Source: Eubacterium sp.
Lineage (GTDB): Bacteria; Bacillota; Clostridia; Lachnospirales; Lachnospiraceae
Direction of reading: 5' to 3'
NCBI GenBank assembly: GCA_017420535.1
Contig: JAFOIV010000092.1
Location: 1 to 56,029 of the forward strand
DNA: 56,029 nt
Every line of letters begins with the position of its first letter. The stretch's first letter is position 1. The translations under genes were made by a program, and so were the position numbers. Shown here in pieces: positions 1 to 8,742 of the stretch. A model generated the notes under the pieces. It worked only from the letters and a program-made list of their open reading frames with translations. It was not told where the DNA came from and did not search any database.

Positions 1-139
1 GATTTATCTGATGAAATATCCGTAGGATTTCCATCAGGGTTACTTCCTCTGTCATCAGCTAAAACTCGGCCGTTGCCCCCCCTAGTAAAATAAGGGTTGA
101 GAGCATAATTGCTACATGTCTCTTAAACTTTTTAGTCAC
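1..139 (-). pseudogene. 5' end of a secreted-protein gene, out of frame at a G7 tract, cut by window edge
   Basis: A GTG codon at 139-137, preceded by AAAGGAG about nine bases upstream, opens a reading frame with a classical signal peptide: a basic start (VTKKFKRH) followed by a hydrophobic stretch (VAIMLSTLILLGG). As written, the frame stops at 61-59, soon after a run of seven G (minus strand; C7 at 76-82). If one G is added, the frame stays open to the window edge and reads through a likely signal peptidase site (VLA-DD) into a hydrophilic Gly/Asn/Asp-rich mature protein. This is therefore either a phase-variable gene in its off state, a pseudogene, or a sequencing error. The mature protein lies outside the window, so its function is unknown. 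Confidence 0.55.
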
Positions 140-349
140 TTCTCATGTCTCCTTTGACTCATATTTTTTTGCTCGTTTTTAAATTGTATAATAAAAAAAG
201 GGATTTTTCCCCGACCCACATTCAAGATAAATATACAATATGGTTTAGAAAATGTAAACAAAATTATTACGGACGTCCAAATAGAATTTATGTCTCTAAA
301 GCCTCTCATTATAAACAATAGTTGTGGCATGTAAAAGTTGCCACAACCA

Positions 350-440
350 GCCAAAATAGAATATAAGACGTGAAAGGCCCCGTCCAAAGGACATGTTTAG
401 TCCGCTGGATGGGGCACTTTCTCGTCTATTCTATTTTGGC
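350..440. repeat. long nested stem-loop, copy 1 (probable transcription terminator)
   Basis: A 91-base structure in the 359-base gene-free stretch between the mnmA stop and the secreted-protein start. The outer stem is 350-362 with 428-440 (13 perfect pairs), followed by a three-base bulge (363-365), then 366-370 with 423-427, 372-375 with 418-421, and 377-386 with 406-415 (one G-T). The tip stem GGAC/GTCC (389-392 with 400-403) closes the loop ATGTTTA. A second structure with the same plan but different stem sequences lies at 4732-4820. A separate 8-bp hairpin sits just upstream at 321-347 (GTTGTGGC/GCCACAAC). The likely role is termination of mnmA transcripts on the minus strand; no obvious U-tract is needed given the length of the stem. 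Confidence 0.75.
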
Positions 441-503
441 GTCCGTTCTACATCTATTTTGGCGTCCGTTTTACATCTATTCTATTTTGGCGTCCATTCT
501 ACA
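425..503. repeat. three tandem repeat units overlapping the mnmA stop codon
   Basis: Three direct repeats run head to tail: 425-452 (28 bases), 453-475 (23 bases, five-base deletion) and 476-503 (28 bases). All share the core TCTATTTTGGCGTCC and end in TACA. The first unit also supplies the 3' arm of the stem-loop at 350-440, and the last covers the stop codon of mnmA (499-501). A degenerate inverted copy of the core lies at 269-287 (ACGGACGTCCAAATAGAAT), so the element may extend from about 269 to 503. Confidence 0.8.
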
Positions 504-1593
504 CTATGATTCCGCCACCGATTACTATATCTCCATCATATACTACCAGGGACTGACCGGAGGTTACTGCTCTTACAGCCTCATCGAAAACCATATCAAC
601 TGATCCATCGTCATTTATATGAAGGACTCCTGGGGTTTCCTTTGCTCTGTATCTTATCTTTGCTGCACATCTGATTTCTTTAGTGCCTTCCTCAGGCTGA
701 TTAATGAAATTAAATCTGATGGCATGGACATTTTTAGTAAAAAGGTCCTGGTTGCTGCCAAGTACAACCTGATTCTTCTTAGGGATTGTTTTTATTACAT
801 AAAGAGGTTCCTTGGCTGATATTCCAAGGCCCTTTCTCTGTCCTATAGTGTAATAATAATATCCTTTATGTTTTCCAAGAACATTTCCATCTTTGTCAAC
901 AAAATCCCCTTCACCAGGGAGTTTAAAGCCTGGCACTAGGTCTGATGCATACTGCTCAACAACTCTCTTATAATTTCCATCTGGTACAAAGCAGATATCC
1001 TGACTGTCATGCTTATTAGCATTTATAAGGCCTGCTTCTCTGGCTAATTCTCTATTATCAAGCTTTTCTGTATCTCCAAGAGGAAAATCGATCATGGAAA
1101 GCTGCTCTTGATTTAAGAAATATAATACGTAGGACTGATCTTTTGTTGGATCAAGACCTTTCTTCAAAAGGAATTTTCCACCTTCTGTTTTTTCTACTCT
1201 CGCGTAATGTCCTGTAACTATTTTCTCGCATCCAAATTCCTTTGCCTTTTGGATCAGATCATCAAATTTCATACATCTGTTACATTCTATGCAAGGATTA
1301 GGGGTATTTCCCTCGATGTATGTCATGACGAAATTATTAATTACCTTTTCCTTAAATCCATCCATGAAATTAGTAACATAGTAAGGCATGCCAAGATTAA
1401 CTGCTACACTTCTGGCATCCTCTATGTCACTTAGAGAACAACAGGTATGTGTATCACACATACCTGCCTGTTCATTATTATAAAGTTTCATGGTAATTCC
1501 TATACAATCATATCCCTTACGCTGCATAAGAAGAGCTGCAACTGAACTGTCAACTCCGCCGCTCATGGCAATGAGTGCTTTCTTTTTTTCCAT
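499..1593 (-). CDS. mnmA: tRNA-specific 2-thiouridylase MnmA
   Basis: MnmA puts sulfur on C2 of the wobble uridine of tRNA-Lys, tRNA-Glu and tRNA-Gln, using ATP and a persulfide relay. The 364-aa product has the normal family length. It shows the PP-loop SGGVDSS at residues 11-17, the NPCIECNR motif carrying the first catalytic cysteine, the HYAR motif of the tRNA-binding region, the second catalytic cysteine in DSQDICF, and the YYTIGQRKGLG segment. The ATG at 1593 gives the expected N-terminus, with a modest AGGA upstream. It lies 121 bases downstream of ftsH on the same strand. Its stop codon falls inside a tandem repeat unit, an unusual 3' end. Confidence 0.97.
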   Translation of the reverse strand: MEKKKALIAMSGGVDSSVAALLMQRKGYDCIGITMKLYNNEQAGMCDTHTCCSLSDIEDARSVAVNLGMPYYVTNFMDGFKEKVINNFVMTYIEGNTPNPCIECNRCMKFDDLIQKAKEFGCEKIVTGHYARVEKTEGGKFLLKKGLDPTKDQSYVLYFLNQEQLSMIDFPLGDTEKLDNRELAREAGLINANKHDSQDICFVPDGNYKRVVEQYASDLVPGFKLPGEGDFVDKDGNVLGKHKGYYYYTIGQRKGLGISAKEPLYVIKTIPKKNQVVLGSNQDLFTKNVHAIRFNFINQPEEGTKEIRCAAKIRYRAKETPGVLHINDDGSVDMVFDEAVRAVTSGQSLVVYDGDIVIGGGIIV

Positions 1594-1639
1594 GTAAATT
1601 TATCCTATCTTTTTTATTTTCCTGGTCTTATGCCAAGTA

Positions 1640-1690
1640 TTATGTCATACCTTTTTAATACAGTCTTATGTCATATCTTTTAATACGGTC
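1640..1690. repeat. two direct ~25-base repeats between ftsH and mnmA
   Basis: Positions 1640-1665 and 1666-1690 are near-identical copies of a 25/26-base unit (TTATGTCATAYCTTTT, then AATACRGTC). They are flanked by an 8-bp inverted repeat, TTATGCCA at 1628-1635 and TGGCATAA at 1698-1705. They fill most of the 121-base gap between ftsH and mnmA. No clear terminator was seen, so their role is unknown. Confidence 0.7.
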
Positions 1691-1714
1691 TTCTACCTGG
1701 CATAACTCTGCTTT

Positions 1715-3562
1715 TTATTCTTCATGGGAGAGTAATGTATTTTCCTTTGAATTAAGGATATCCATGAATTCCTCACCTGTAATGGTTTCATTTTCGTAAA
1801 GATACTTGGCAATCTCATGAAGCTTCTGGATATTGTCCTTTAATATCTGTAAAGCCTTTGAATGCTCTTCTCTTACTATTGACACTACCATTGAATCTAT
1901 CTTTGTTGCTGTTTCAGGAGAACATGACATGCTGGTGTCTCCGCCAAGGTACTGGTTGTTTACTGTTTCCATGGCAACCATGTCAAAGTCCTCTGTCATA
2001 CCGAAACGAGTTACCATAGCACGGGCATATTTTGTAGCCTGCTCGATATCATTTGAAGCACCGGTTGTAATCTCGTTGAAGATAAGTTCCTCCGCTGCAC
2101 GGCCACCGGTAAGAGTTGCGATCTTATTAAGCATCTCTGTCTTTGACATAAGATTATGCTCATCTTCATCCACCTGCATTGTGTAACCTAAAGCACCTGA
2201 AGTACGAGGGATGATAGTGATCTTTGTAACTGGTGCTGAATGGCTCTGAAGAGCTGCCACAAGGGCATGTCCTACTTCATGGTAAGCAACTACAAGTTTT
2301 TCTTTATTTGTAAGAACCTTATTTTTCTTCTGATAACCAGCAATAACCACTTCAACTGATTCCATAAGGTCGTCCTGCTGAACAACTTTTCTTCCTTCGC
2401 GAACTGCCTTTAAGGCGGCTTCATTTACGATATTGGCCAGCTGAGCACCTGAGGCACCTGAAGCTGTCTTTGCTATTGTTTCGAAATCTACATTATCTGA
2501 GATTTTAATCTTTTTAGCATGTACTCTTAAAATATCAATACGTCCCTTAAGGTCCGGAAGTTCAACAGGAATTCTTCTGTCGAAACGGCCTGGACGAAGA
2601 AGCGCTGGATCAAGGGATTCAGGTCTGTTGGTTGCTGCAAGGATTACAACGCCTGTATTTCCTTCAAAACCATCCATCTCTGAAAGGAGCTGATTTAATG
2701 TCTGCTCACGCTCGTCATTTGATGTAAGAGTTGAATCTCTCTTTTTACCGATGGCATCGATCTCATCAATAAATACGATACAAGGGGCTTTTTCCTTAGC
2801 CTGCTTGAAAAGATCTCTTACTTTAGCAGCACCCATACCAACAAACATCTGTACAAATTCTGAACCAGAAATTGAGAAAAATGGTACATTGGCTTCACCG
2901 GCTACGGCTTTGGCAAGAAGTGTCTTACCTGTTCCCGGAGGACCTACAAGAAGTGCTCCCTTTGGAAGAGTTGCACCTATTTCTGTATATTTTTCAGGGG
3001 CGTGAAGGTAATGAACAATCTCCTTTAAAAGATCTTTTGCTTCATCTTCACCTGCTACGTCAGAAAAACGTATTCCATTTTCTGACTTAACATAAACACG
3101 GGCATTGCTCTTTCCTTCACCAAGGCCAAAGGATAGCATATCCTTACTGTCTCCCATCTTTTTAAAGACACGTTTGGTGATGAATCTCCATAAAAGATAG
3201 AGCAATACGATCTGAATTAAAAATGTTACCGCATAATAAATGATCGGATTAGTCTGCTCGATTATCTTTGAGCCAAATGTTGCTCCAGAATCATATAACC
3301 TCTTATAAAGATCTTCATCCTCAATGATACCTGTCTTATAGATATTTCCTGACTTATCTTTAAATACGATCTTATTAGATTCTATGTTGGCTTCAGAGAT
3401 GCCCTTCTCTTCGATCATTCCCATGAACACATTATAGCCAACTTCTTTTACCTGCTGCTTTACAAGGCTGTTATAAAGCATAACATTAATGATGCCAAAT
3501 ACTATTAATGCTATTATCCAATAGCCATAGTCCGGCTTTTTTCTCTGCTGTTTTATTTCCAT
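1715..3562 (-). CDS. ftsH: FtsH-type membrane AAA+ zinc protease
   Basis: A membrane-anchored ATP-dependent protease that extracts and degrades membrane and misfolded proteins. In the 615-aa product there are membrane helices at about 15-31 and 107-127 with an extracytoplasmic segment between them. Walker A is GPPGTGKT (207-214), Walker B is IVFIDEIDA (262-270), and the arginine-finger region is RPGRFDRR. The zinc site is HEVGH (428-432), fitting HExxH, with the later acidic ligand in [10 protein letters not shown]. The pore loop reads MFVGMGAAK rather than the usual MFVGVGA. The length is near the family norm. Many clostridia carry more than one FtsH, so this may be a paralogue rather than the main copy. 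It probably starts its own transcript in the 211-base divergent region upstream. Confidence 0.95.
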   Translation of the reverse strand: MEIKQQRKKPDYGYWIIALIVFGIINVMLYNSLVKQQVKEVGYNVFMGMIEEKGISEANIESNKIVFKDKSGNIYKTGIIEDEDLYKRLYDSGATFGSKIIEQTNPIIYYAVTFLIQIVLLYLLWRFITKRVFKKMGDSKDMLSFGLGEGKSNARVYVKSENGIRFSDVAGEDEAKDLLKEIVHYLHAPEKYTEIGATLPKGALLVGPPGTGKTLLAKAVAGEANVPFFSISGSEFVQMFVGMGAAKVRDLFKQAKEKAPCIVFIDEIDAIGKKRDSTLTSNDEREQTLNQLLSEMDGFEGNTGVVILAATNRPESLDPALLRPGRFDRRIPVELPDLKGRIDILRVHAKKIKISDNVDFETIAKTASGASGAQLANIVNEAALKAVREGRKVVQQDDLMESVEVVIAGYQKKNKVLTNKEKLVVAYHEVGHALVAALQSHSAPVTKITIIPRTSGALGYTMQVDEDEHNLMSKTEMLNKIATLTGGRAAEELIFNEITTGASNDIEQATKYARAMVTRFGMTEDFDMVAMETVNNQYLGGDTSMSCSPETATKIDSMVVSIVREEHSKALQILKDNIQKLHEIAKYLYENETITGEEFMDILNSKENTLLSHEE

Positions 3563-3684
3563 ATACTGTCCTCTTTTCCTCGAGTCAAATTAATAAGTTC
3601 GTTGCATAATATACCACCTAAAAGTGTATAAATTGTGTGCAACCAAAAGTTCTTATTCTAATTAATCTTATAAATGACAGATTT

Positions 3685-3715
3685 TTGGACATCACAGTTC
3701 TTTTGTCCATATAAT
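3685..3715 (+). promoter_or_regulatory. candidate promoter of the 3774 gene, with inverted repeat
   Basis: TTGGAC (3685-3690) and TATAAT (3710-3715) are spaced 19 bases, longer than ideal. The two boxes are bracketed by the inverted repeat TGGACA/TGTCCA (from 3686 and ending at 3709), which could be an operator. It lies in the divergent gap between ftsH and the plus-strand gene, about 60 bases before that gene's AAAGGTGA ribosome binding site. Confidence 0.4.
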
Positions 3716-3773
3716 TAATTAGACTTAGTAGGTAAATTATAGTTAAATAATCGTTTTAAGTAAAGGTGATTTT

Positions 3774-4700
3774 ATGCTACGAAGGAAAGATATTCAAAGA
3801 ACTTTAATTGAAAATACTCTACGTCTTCATATGAAAAGATATGATTCTGACAGTGAAAGAACTCTTAGAAGACTTATCGATATCGGTCTTTCTGTTTCAA
3901 AGACTCCAAGACAATCCAATATATTTAAACGTATAGCCTTACTCTTTAAAGATGAGAAATCCACATATTATCCTGCATTAAAGAAAGAATTCGATAATGT
4001 TAACAGGGACCATTTTATACATTTTTGCACTAATCTTGGATATCTCTCATGGAAAAAGGGAGCAGGCGTACTTAATTCTTATATAAAAGAATCCAGGGAC
4101 AGTGAATCCTGGCTCAAAACCTTCCTGATAAGTGACAATAATAAAGAAAAGCTTAACACTTCATCTTTATCAAACGAAATACAAGTTTTAAATAAAAAAG
4201 GAATTTACGCTTTTAATTTTAATATAAACTTTAATAATGACGTAGAAGCAATATTAAATATATTGATCCCTGTGATCAATACTTATCAGGATTCCAACTT
4301 CCTTATCCGCCTTCCTGATGTGATAATTGATGATAATACCATTGAACAGTTATCTCTTCTTCCAAATATCCTTGTGGCAATACCATATAATAAAGAATCC
4401 ACCTTTGCCATGTCAGAACTCTTATTTGAAGAAAAGATCTTCTATGGTCTGTATTATTACTATGGTAAGGATGAGGCTTCTGATTACGGTTATGAATTAC
4501 TTGAAGATACATTTGAAAATATGTCCCAGGAAAATACCTCGGCTATATTTATGATCCCTTCCGAAGGACTGACAGATAAGGAGAAAAAGGCTGTAAATAA
4601 AAAAATCCTCAGATATCGTTCAGGAAGATATTTTCCACTTTTGATAACCGATTTTCTTTATGACGTTGACAGGATTAATGATTATATAATTAACAAGTGA
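3774..4700 (+). CDS. conserved-looking protein of unknown function
   Basis: I do not recognise this 308-aa protein. It starts with a basic helical region (LRRKDIQRTLIENTLRLHMKRYDSDSERTLRRLIDIG). A lysine/aspartate-rich central part with FNFNINFNNDVEAILNIL follows, and then alternating hydrophobic segments reminiscent of a barrel or Rossmann-like fold (FLIRLPDVIID, ILVAIPYN, AIFMIPSEG, PLLITDFLYD). It has a single cysteine, no signal peptide and no membrane helix, so a cytoplasmic protein is likely. Together with the gene at 10491 it is one of only two plus-strand genes in the window, and it is divergent from ftsH. AAAGGTGA stands at a good distance from the ATG. Confidence 0.8.
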   Translation: MLRRKDIQRTLIENTLRLHMKRYDSDSERTLRRLIDIGLSVSKTPRQSNIFKRIALLFKDEKSTYYPALKKEFDNVNRDHFIHFCTNLGYLSWKKGAGVLNSYIKESRDSESWLKTFLISDNNKEKLNTSSLSNEIQVLNKKGIYAFNFNINFNNDVEAILNILIPVINTYQDSNFLIRLPDVIIDDNTIEQLSLLPNILVAIPYNKESTFAMSELLFEEKIFYGLYYYYGKDEASDYGYELLEDTFENMSQENTSAIFMIPSEGLTDKEKKAVNKKILRYRSGRYFPLLITDFLYDVDRINDYIINK

Positions 4701-4731
4701 TATAAGTTCCATAAACCGGCAAAAAAATCAA

Positions 4732-4820
4732 CCCAAATACAATAAGGACGAGAAAGGCCTCACTCCAAAGGGCATGTTTAGCCCACTGGAGTGAGGCCTT
4801 GAACGTCCATTGTATCTGGG
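4732..4820. terminator. long nested stem-loop, copy 2, between convergent genes
   Basis: Same architecture as the structure at 350-440. The outer stem is 4732-4743 with 4809-4820 (one A-C mismatch), then a two-base bulge (4744-4745), 4746-4750 with 4804-4808, and the main stem 4754-4767 with 4787-4800 (14 perfect pairs). The tip stem GGGC/GCCC (4770-4773 with 4781-4784) closes the loop ATGTTTA. T-runs follow on the plus strand (4827-4832) and A-runs precede it (4721-4727), so it can terminate both the plus-strand gene ending at 4700 and the tetR-type gene ending at 4844. Confidence 0.8.
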
Positions 4821-4843
4821 TGTCCGTTTTTTGGTATTTCTTA

Positions 4844-5413
4844 TCAACCTTCAGGGAAAAGTTCTGTCAGCTTTCTAGCCAGTTTTAACAACATAGCCCT
4901 ATAGGAAGTAACCATTTCATGAGGCTCAACAGTAACAGGTCCTGTAAGCCATTTAACCAGTGCACTTATAAGCAGATCACACATGGTATCTATAAAAAAA
5001 TCCTGATACTCATCTTCTCCGATAAGGTCAGATACCGCATACTTGATCACAGGATAGATAACTTCATGGTAATAATCCTTAAATGAATTCTGTCCTTCTA
5101 TAAGGAGCGCTTTCTTATAAAACTTTCGCTCACTATAAAAGTACGCTGCCAGCTTTTCTATCAGCATCCAGCTTTCATCCGGAGTATGAGTCTCCAGATC
5201 ATAATCTGCCAGATTGATATTATTCATAAATCCAATATAAAATATCCAGTTTACAAGATCATATTTGTCCTTAAAGTGGTAATAAAAACTTTTCCTGTTC
5301 ATCCCACATTTCTCACAAATATCCGTAACACTGATCTTATCAAATGCCTTTTCCTGCATAAGTTCGATCATAGCATCTTTTAATGCATTTTTAGTAATAT
5401 TTGAATCAGCCAT
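4844..5413 (-). CDS. TetR-family transcriptional regulator
   Basis: A 189-aa protein with an N-terminal TetR-type helix-turn-helix (about residues 8-50): the recognition region reads ISVTDICEKCGMNRKSFYYHF, followed by the usual KDKYDLVNW. The C-terminal all-helical ligand domain is of the DhaS-like type, with a long tyrosine-rich helix region (YFYSERKFYKKALL) and a DLLISALVKWL helix. It lies 41 bases downstream of cardiolipin synthase on the same strand, so the two are probably co-transcribed, and it may control a membrane-related target. The ligand is unknown. Confidence 0.9.
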   Translation of the reverse strand: MADSNITKNALKDAMIELMQEKAFDKISVTDICEKCGMNRKSFYYHFKDKYDLVNWIFYIGFMNNINLADYDLETHTPDESWMLIEKLAAYFYSERKFYKKALLIEGQNSFKDYYHEVIYPVIKYAVSDLIGEDEYQDFFIDTMCDLLISALVKWLTGPVTVEPHEMVTSYRAMLLKLARKLTELFPEG

Positions 5414-5454
5414 AGTATCCCCTGTCTGTTTTTTTATTAATAATATTGCATTTT

Positions 5455-7044
5455 CTATAAAAGCGGTGCCATAAGTACCAGCACTGAATCAAAGAATCTT
5501 CCAAACACATTCTGCTTTCTATCTTCTACAGTAACCTCATGACACACCTTAAATGTTTCCTTCATATCATCCATAAGATCTCCAACCGCTGGACATCCTG
5601 CGAAATAAACTGCATCCTCAAAATGAAGGAAAAGACTTCTGTAATCAAAATTAACTGTTCCCACAATGGCTTTATTATCATCACAAAGCATACATTTTGA
5701 ATGGATAAAGCCTGGGGTATATTCATAAATCCTTATCCCCGCCTGAAGAAGCCTGTCATAGGAAGCTCTCGTAAGTCTATATACCAGCTTCTTATCGGGA
5801 ATTCCGGGAGTTACAATCCTTACATCCACGCCACATCTAGCAGCAATGCAGAGATTATTGATCAGCGCCTCACTGAGGATAAGATATGGAGTATAAATAT
5901 AAAGATTCTTCTTTGCCTGAGCTATCAGATCCAGATATACATTTTCTGATAGATCAATATCATCAAATGGCTCATCACCGTAAGGCTGTACAAATCCCTC
6001 ACCATAAAAAGGAGCTGTGTGCCATCTGTGAGGCATATAGTCTCTTATATCCTTTTCTTCCTCATATTCATTCTTTTTATTTTTCTTAACAGCATCCCAC
6101 ATTTCCAGGAACATCAGTGTCATGTTCCATGTGGCATCCCCTGAGAGCCTAACTCCCGCATCCTTCCATTGCCCAAAAGGATGGGTAATATTTACATATC
6201 TGTCGGAAATATTAAGTCCCCCAGTAAATGATACATGTCCGTCTATTATAGTCATTTTACGATGATCTCTGTTATTCATGAATACTGAAAAGAACGGGAT
6301 CATCCTGTTGAACTTCATACATTTAATATGAGGATCTATCTTTTCTAAAGTCTTATAATATCTCACAGGGATATATTTGATGGATCCGAAATCATCATAA
6401 AGGATCCTTATTTCCACTCCCTGCTTTGCTTTTTGGGTGAGAATTTCTAATATTGGTTCCCAAAGCTTACCAAAATCAATGGTGAAATATTCCATAAAGA
6501 TGAAATGCTCAGCCTTCATCAGGTCTTTTATCATTCCCTCTACTAACTCTTCACCGGTCTTATAATAAGTTACATCTGTATTCTGATACACCGGGAAAGT
6601 CTGCTCGTTAAAGATATAACGAGAGGTCCTGCTTCCTCTTTCATCATATTTCTTAAAAGCCTTCATAGGCTTTGAATCCTGAAGGTAGGAAACATGATAT
6701 TTCTTGCTGGCTTTATCAAGTCTTTTTCTAAACCCCTGTCCCGGTCTCTTCTCTGCAAAAAGATAATAAGAAGGGACCCCTACGATAGGGAAAAGAAGTA
6801 TCACCGCAACCCAAAGAATCTTATATTCCTGCTTTTGATGTCTGCTGTTCTGTATATAAATAACGAAAAAAATTGCCAGTCCCTGCATTATAGATGCAAG
6901 TAATGGTATTGATTTTACGATTTTAAGATAATTAATTATTATCCATAGGGCCTGCAATAAAATAAGAAAGAATAATAAAACAACACGGCTGAATAAAATT
7001 CTTCTTAATTTCTTGATTACCCTGGTATTCTTTGGAAGTGACAT
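5455..7044 (-). CDS. cls: cardiolipin synthase (phospholipase D family)
   Basis: It condenses phosphatidylglycerol into cardiolipin at the membrane. The 529-aa product has hydrophobic N-terminal helices (about 19-38, 45-63 and 77-95) and two HKD catalytic motifs: HRKMTIID (261-268, followed by FTGGLN) and HSKCMLCD (448-455, followed by GTVNFDYRS). Both are complete. Length and layout match bacterial Cls. An AAAGGTGGGG ribosome binding site precedes the ATG. The HAD gene lies 21 bases upstream and the TetR gene downstream, suggesting a short operon. Confidence 0.95.
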   Translation of the reverse strand: MSLPKNTRVIKKLRRILFSRVVLLFFLILLQALWIIINYLKIVKSIPLLASIMQGLAIFFVIYIQNSRHQKQEYKILWVAVILLFPIVGVPSYYLFAEKRPGQGFRKRLDKASKKYHVSYLQDSKPMKAFKKYDERGSRTSRYIFNEQTFPVYQNTDVTYYKTGEELVEGMIKDLMKAEHFIFMEYFTIDFGKLWEPILEILTQKAKQGVEIRILYDDFGSIKYIPVRYYKTLEKIDPHIKCMKFNRMIPFFSVFMNNRDHRKMTIIDGHVSFTGGLNISDRYVNITHPFGQWKDAGVRLSGDATWNMTLMFLEMWDAVKKNKKNEYEEEKDIRDYMPHRWHTAPFYGEGFVQPYGDEPFDDIDLSENVYLDLIAQAKKNLYIYTPYLILSEALINNLCIAARCGVDVRIVTPGIPDKKLVYRLTRASYDRLLQAGIRIYEYTPGFIHSKCMLCDDNKAIVGTVNFDYRSLFLHFEDAVYFAGCPAVGDLMDDMKETFKVCHEVTVEDRKQNVFGRFFDSVLVLMAPLL

Positions 7045-7065
7045 ATTTCCCCACCTTTAAGCCTA

Positions 7066-7689
7066 CTAAAAACTTATTCCTCGTTCCCTAAGTGAACTTA
7101 CCAATTCTTCATAACCTTTAAAGCAAATGGCTTCCATACCAAGTGCCGCCGAAGCTTCACAATTATCTTCTCTGTCATCGATAAATATGGATTCACTAAA
7201 GTCTATATCATACTTATCTCTAAGTGCCATATAAATCGCAGGATCCGGCTTACAAAGCTTAACCTTTGATGACATTATATAGCCATCCACCAGCGGAAGA
7301 AAACTGCAGGCAGCCCAATGTGCTTCCCCCATTTCTTCCGGATAGTTTGAAAGAAGATAAATATTATACCCTGCATCTTTTAAGCCTTTTACCAGCTTAT
7401 AAGAATAAGGATACTCTATGGCGATCTCATTTACTCTGTCCCAGAAAAGATTAATATCATCTCTATATTCATCTGGTAATTCTTTAAGCAAATGCTGCCT
7501 TGCCTCATTTTGTTTTATAAGCCCCATGTCCAGCTGATGCCAGTACAGGGAATTCACTACATTTTTTCCAAAGAAATCAATTTTTTCCTGTGAAAAGCCT
7601 AAATCCTTAAGATAGCCTCTCCACCTGAAATCTATGAGCACAAAACCCATATCAAAAACTAAATTTTTAGTCTTTTTATCTGTCATCAT
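7066..7689 (-). CDS. HAD-superfamily phosphatase, YihX-like
   Basis: 207 aa. Motif I reads FDMGFVLIDF: the nucleophilic Asp is present, but the residue two places on is Gly instead of the usual Asp. This pattern is also seen in YihX-type sugar-phosphate phosphatases (established family knowledge), so it is not evidence of decay. Motif II is LLSNYPEE, motif III is in the KLCKPDPAIY region and motif IV is FIDDREDN, all intact. It acts in the cytoplasm; a sugar-1-phosphate substrate is an inference. CAGGAG precedes the ATG. It lies between the PfkB kinase (26 bases away) and cls (21 bases), so a sugar-phosphate role is plausible. Confidence 0.85.
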   Translation of the reverse strand: MMTDKKTKNLVFDMGFVLIDFRWRGYLKDLGFSQEKIDFFGKNVVNSLYWHQLDMGLIKQNEARQHLLKELPDEYRDDINLFWDRVNEIAIEYPYSYKLVKGLKDAGYNIYLLSNYPEEMGEAHWAACSFLPLVDGYIMSSKVKLCKPDPAIYMALRDKYDIDFSESIFIDDREDNCEASAALGMEAICFKGYEELVSSLRERGISF

Positions 7690-7715
7690 GTAAACTCCTG
7701 ATGTCTTTTTATATA

Positions 7716-8687
7716 TTAATTATAGAAAGATGTTGGATATGACTGGATAGCACCTGCATTCTGTACAGATTCTCCTGAGAAATGATTCGATCTGTCCAGA
7801 TATTCTGCCATCTTATCCTCTGAAACATCCTCTAATTTGTCCGGTGTCAATCCGTCCTTATAAAGCTGATAAAGAAGTGAACCTATAAATCCATCTCCCG
7901 CACCAGTAGTATCGATTGCTTTAACTTTCTCTGAAGCAACAAATTTAGAAGCTTTTTTAGTAAAGGCTGATGAACCTCTGCTGCCAAGAGTATAGATGAT
8001 AAGCTTAATATCTCCTGTAAAAAGAGTTTTGATCTTTTCAGCAGCTTCTTCATCTGTATATTCTTTTCCATCTTCTCCCAGGATAAAAGCTAATTCTTCA
8101 TCAGAGATCTTAACCACATCCGCTAAAGGAAGGAATTCCCTTACTGTTTCTCTAAGAGCTTCCTTTGAATCCCAGAGATTAAATCTTAAATTTGGATCAA
8201 ATGAAATAATCGCTCCGGCAGCCTTAGCCGCCTTAATCGCCTTGATGTGAGCTGATCTCATCGGTTCCGCTGCAAGAGCTACAGAACAAAAATGAAGGAT
8301 AGCCGCATCATCAAACCATTTTTCATCTACTTCTTCAGGTGTAAGAAGCATATCAGCTGATGGCTTTCTGTAAAATGAGAATTCTCTGTTTCCATCTGCC
8401 ATAAGTGAAACAAAGGCAAGAGCTGTATTTGCCTTCTTTGTTCTTATTACCTTTGAAAATCCTATATTATTTTCTTTAAAACTTTCTATGATCTTATCCC
8501 CGAATGGGTCGTCTCCTAATTCAGTTATCATTTCTGATTCGCCACCAAGCTTTGAAAAAGCTCCGCATACATTTGCAGGTGCTCCTCCTGGTGCTGGCTT
8601 AAATCCAGATACTTCTCTTATAGGTTTTCCTGTTTCTTCAGGAATAAAGTCAATAAGTGCTTCCCCAATAGCATATAATTTCTTCAT
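7716..8687 (-). CDS. PfkB-family carbohydrate kinase, probable fructokinase
   Basis: 323-aa ribokinase-fold kinase that transfers phosphate from ATP to a sugar. It starts with the fructokinase-like IGEALIDFIPEE and GGAPANVCGAFSKLGG (substrate site). Near residue 258 is the PfkB signature DTTGAGDGF with the catalytic Asp and anion hole. FDPNLRFNLW is typical of bacterial fructokinases (ScrK type). An AGGAGGGG ribosome binding site sits before the ATG. It has the same orientation as proC upstream and the HAD gene downstream. The exact sugar cannot be proved from sequence. Confidence 0.9.
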   Translation of the reverse strand: MKKLYAIGEALIDFIPEETGKPIREVSGFKPAPGGAPANVCGAFSKLGGESEMITELGDDPFGDKIIESFKENNIGFSKVIRTKKANTALAFVSLMADGNREFSFYRKPSADMLLTPEEVDEKWFDDAAILHFCSVALAAEPMRSAHIKAIKAAKAAGAIISFDPNLRFNLWDSKEALRETVREFLPLADVVKISDEELAFILGEDGKEYTDEEAAEKIKTLFTGDIKLIIYTLGSRGSSAFTKKASKFVASEKVKAIDTTGAGDGFIGSLLYQLYKDGLTPDKLEDVSEDKMAEYLDRSNHFSGESVQNAGAIQSYPTSFYN

Positions 8688-8742
8688 TTTTACCCCTCCT
8701 GATTCTTCTATAAATAATACAGTTCATTTACTGCATTATGCT

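Noticed and set aside
136-387. 83-codon open frame on the minus strand in the first 400 bases
   Set aside because: It runs through the repeats and hairpins, has no ribosome binding site, and its end overlaps the better-supported signal-peptide gene start in another frame.
7066-7689. HAD protein with Gly instead of the second motif-I Asp as an inactive enzyme
   Set aside because: The DxG form is also found in YihX-type phosphatases, and the other motifs are intact.
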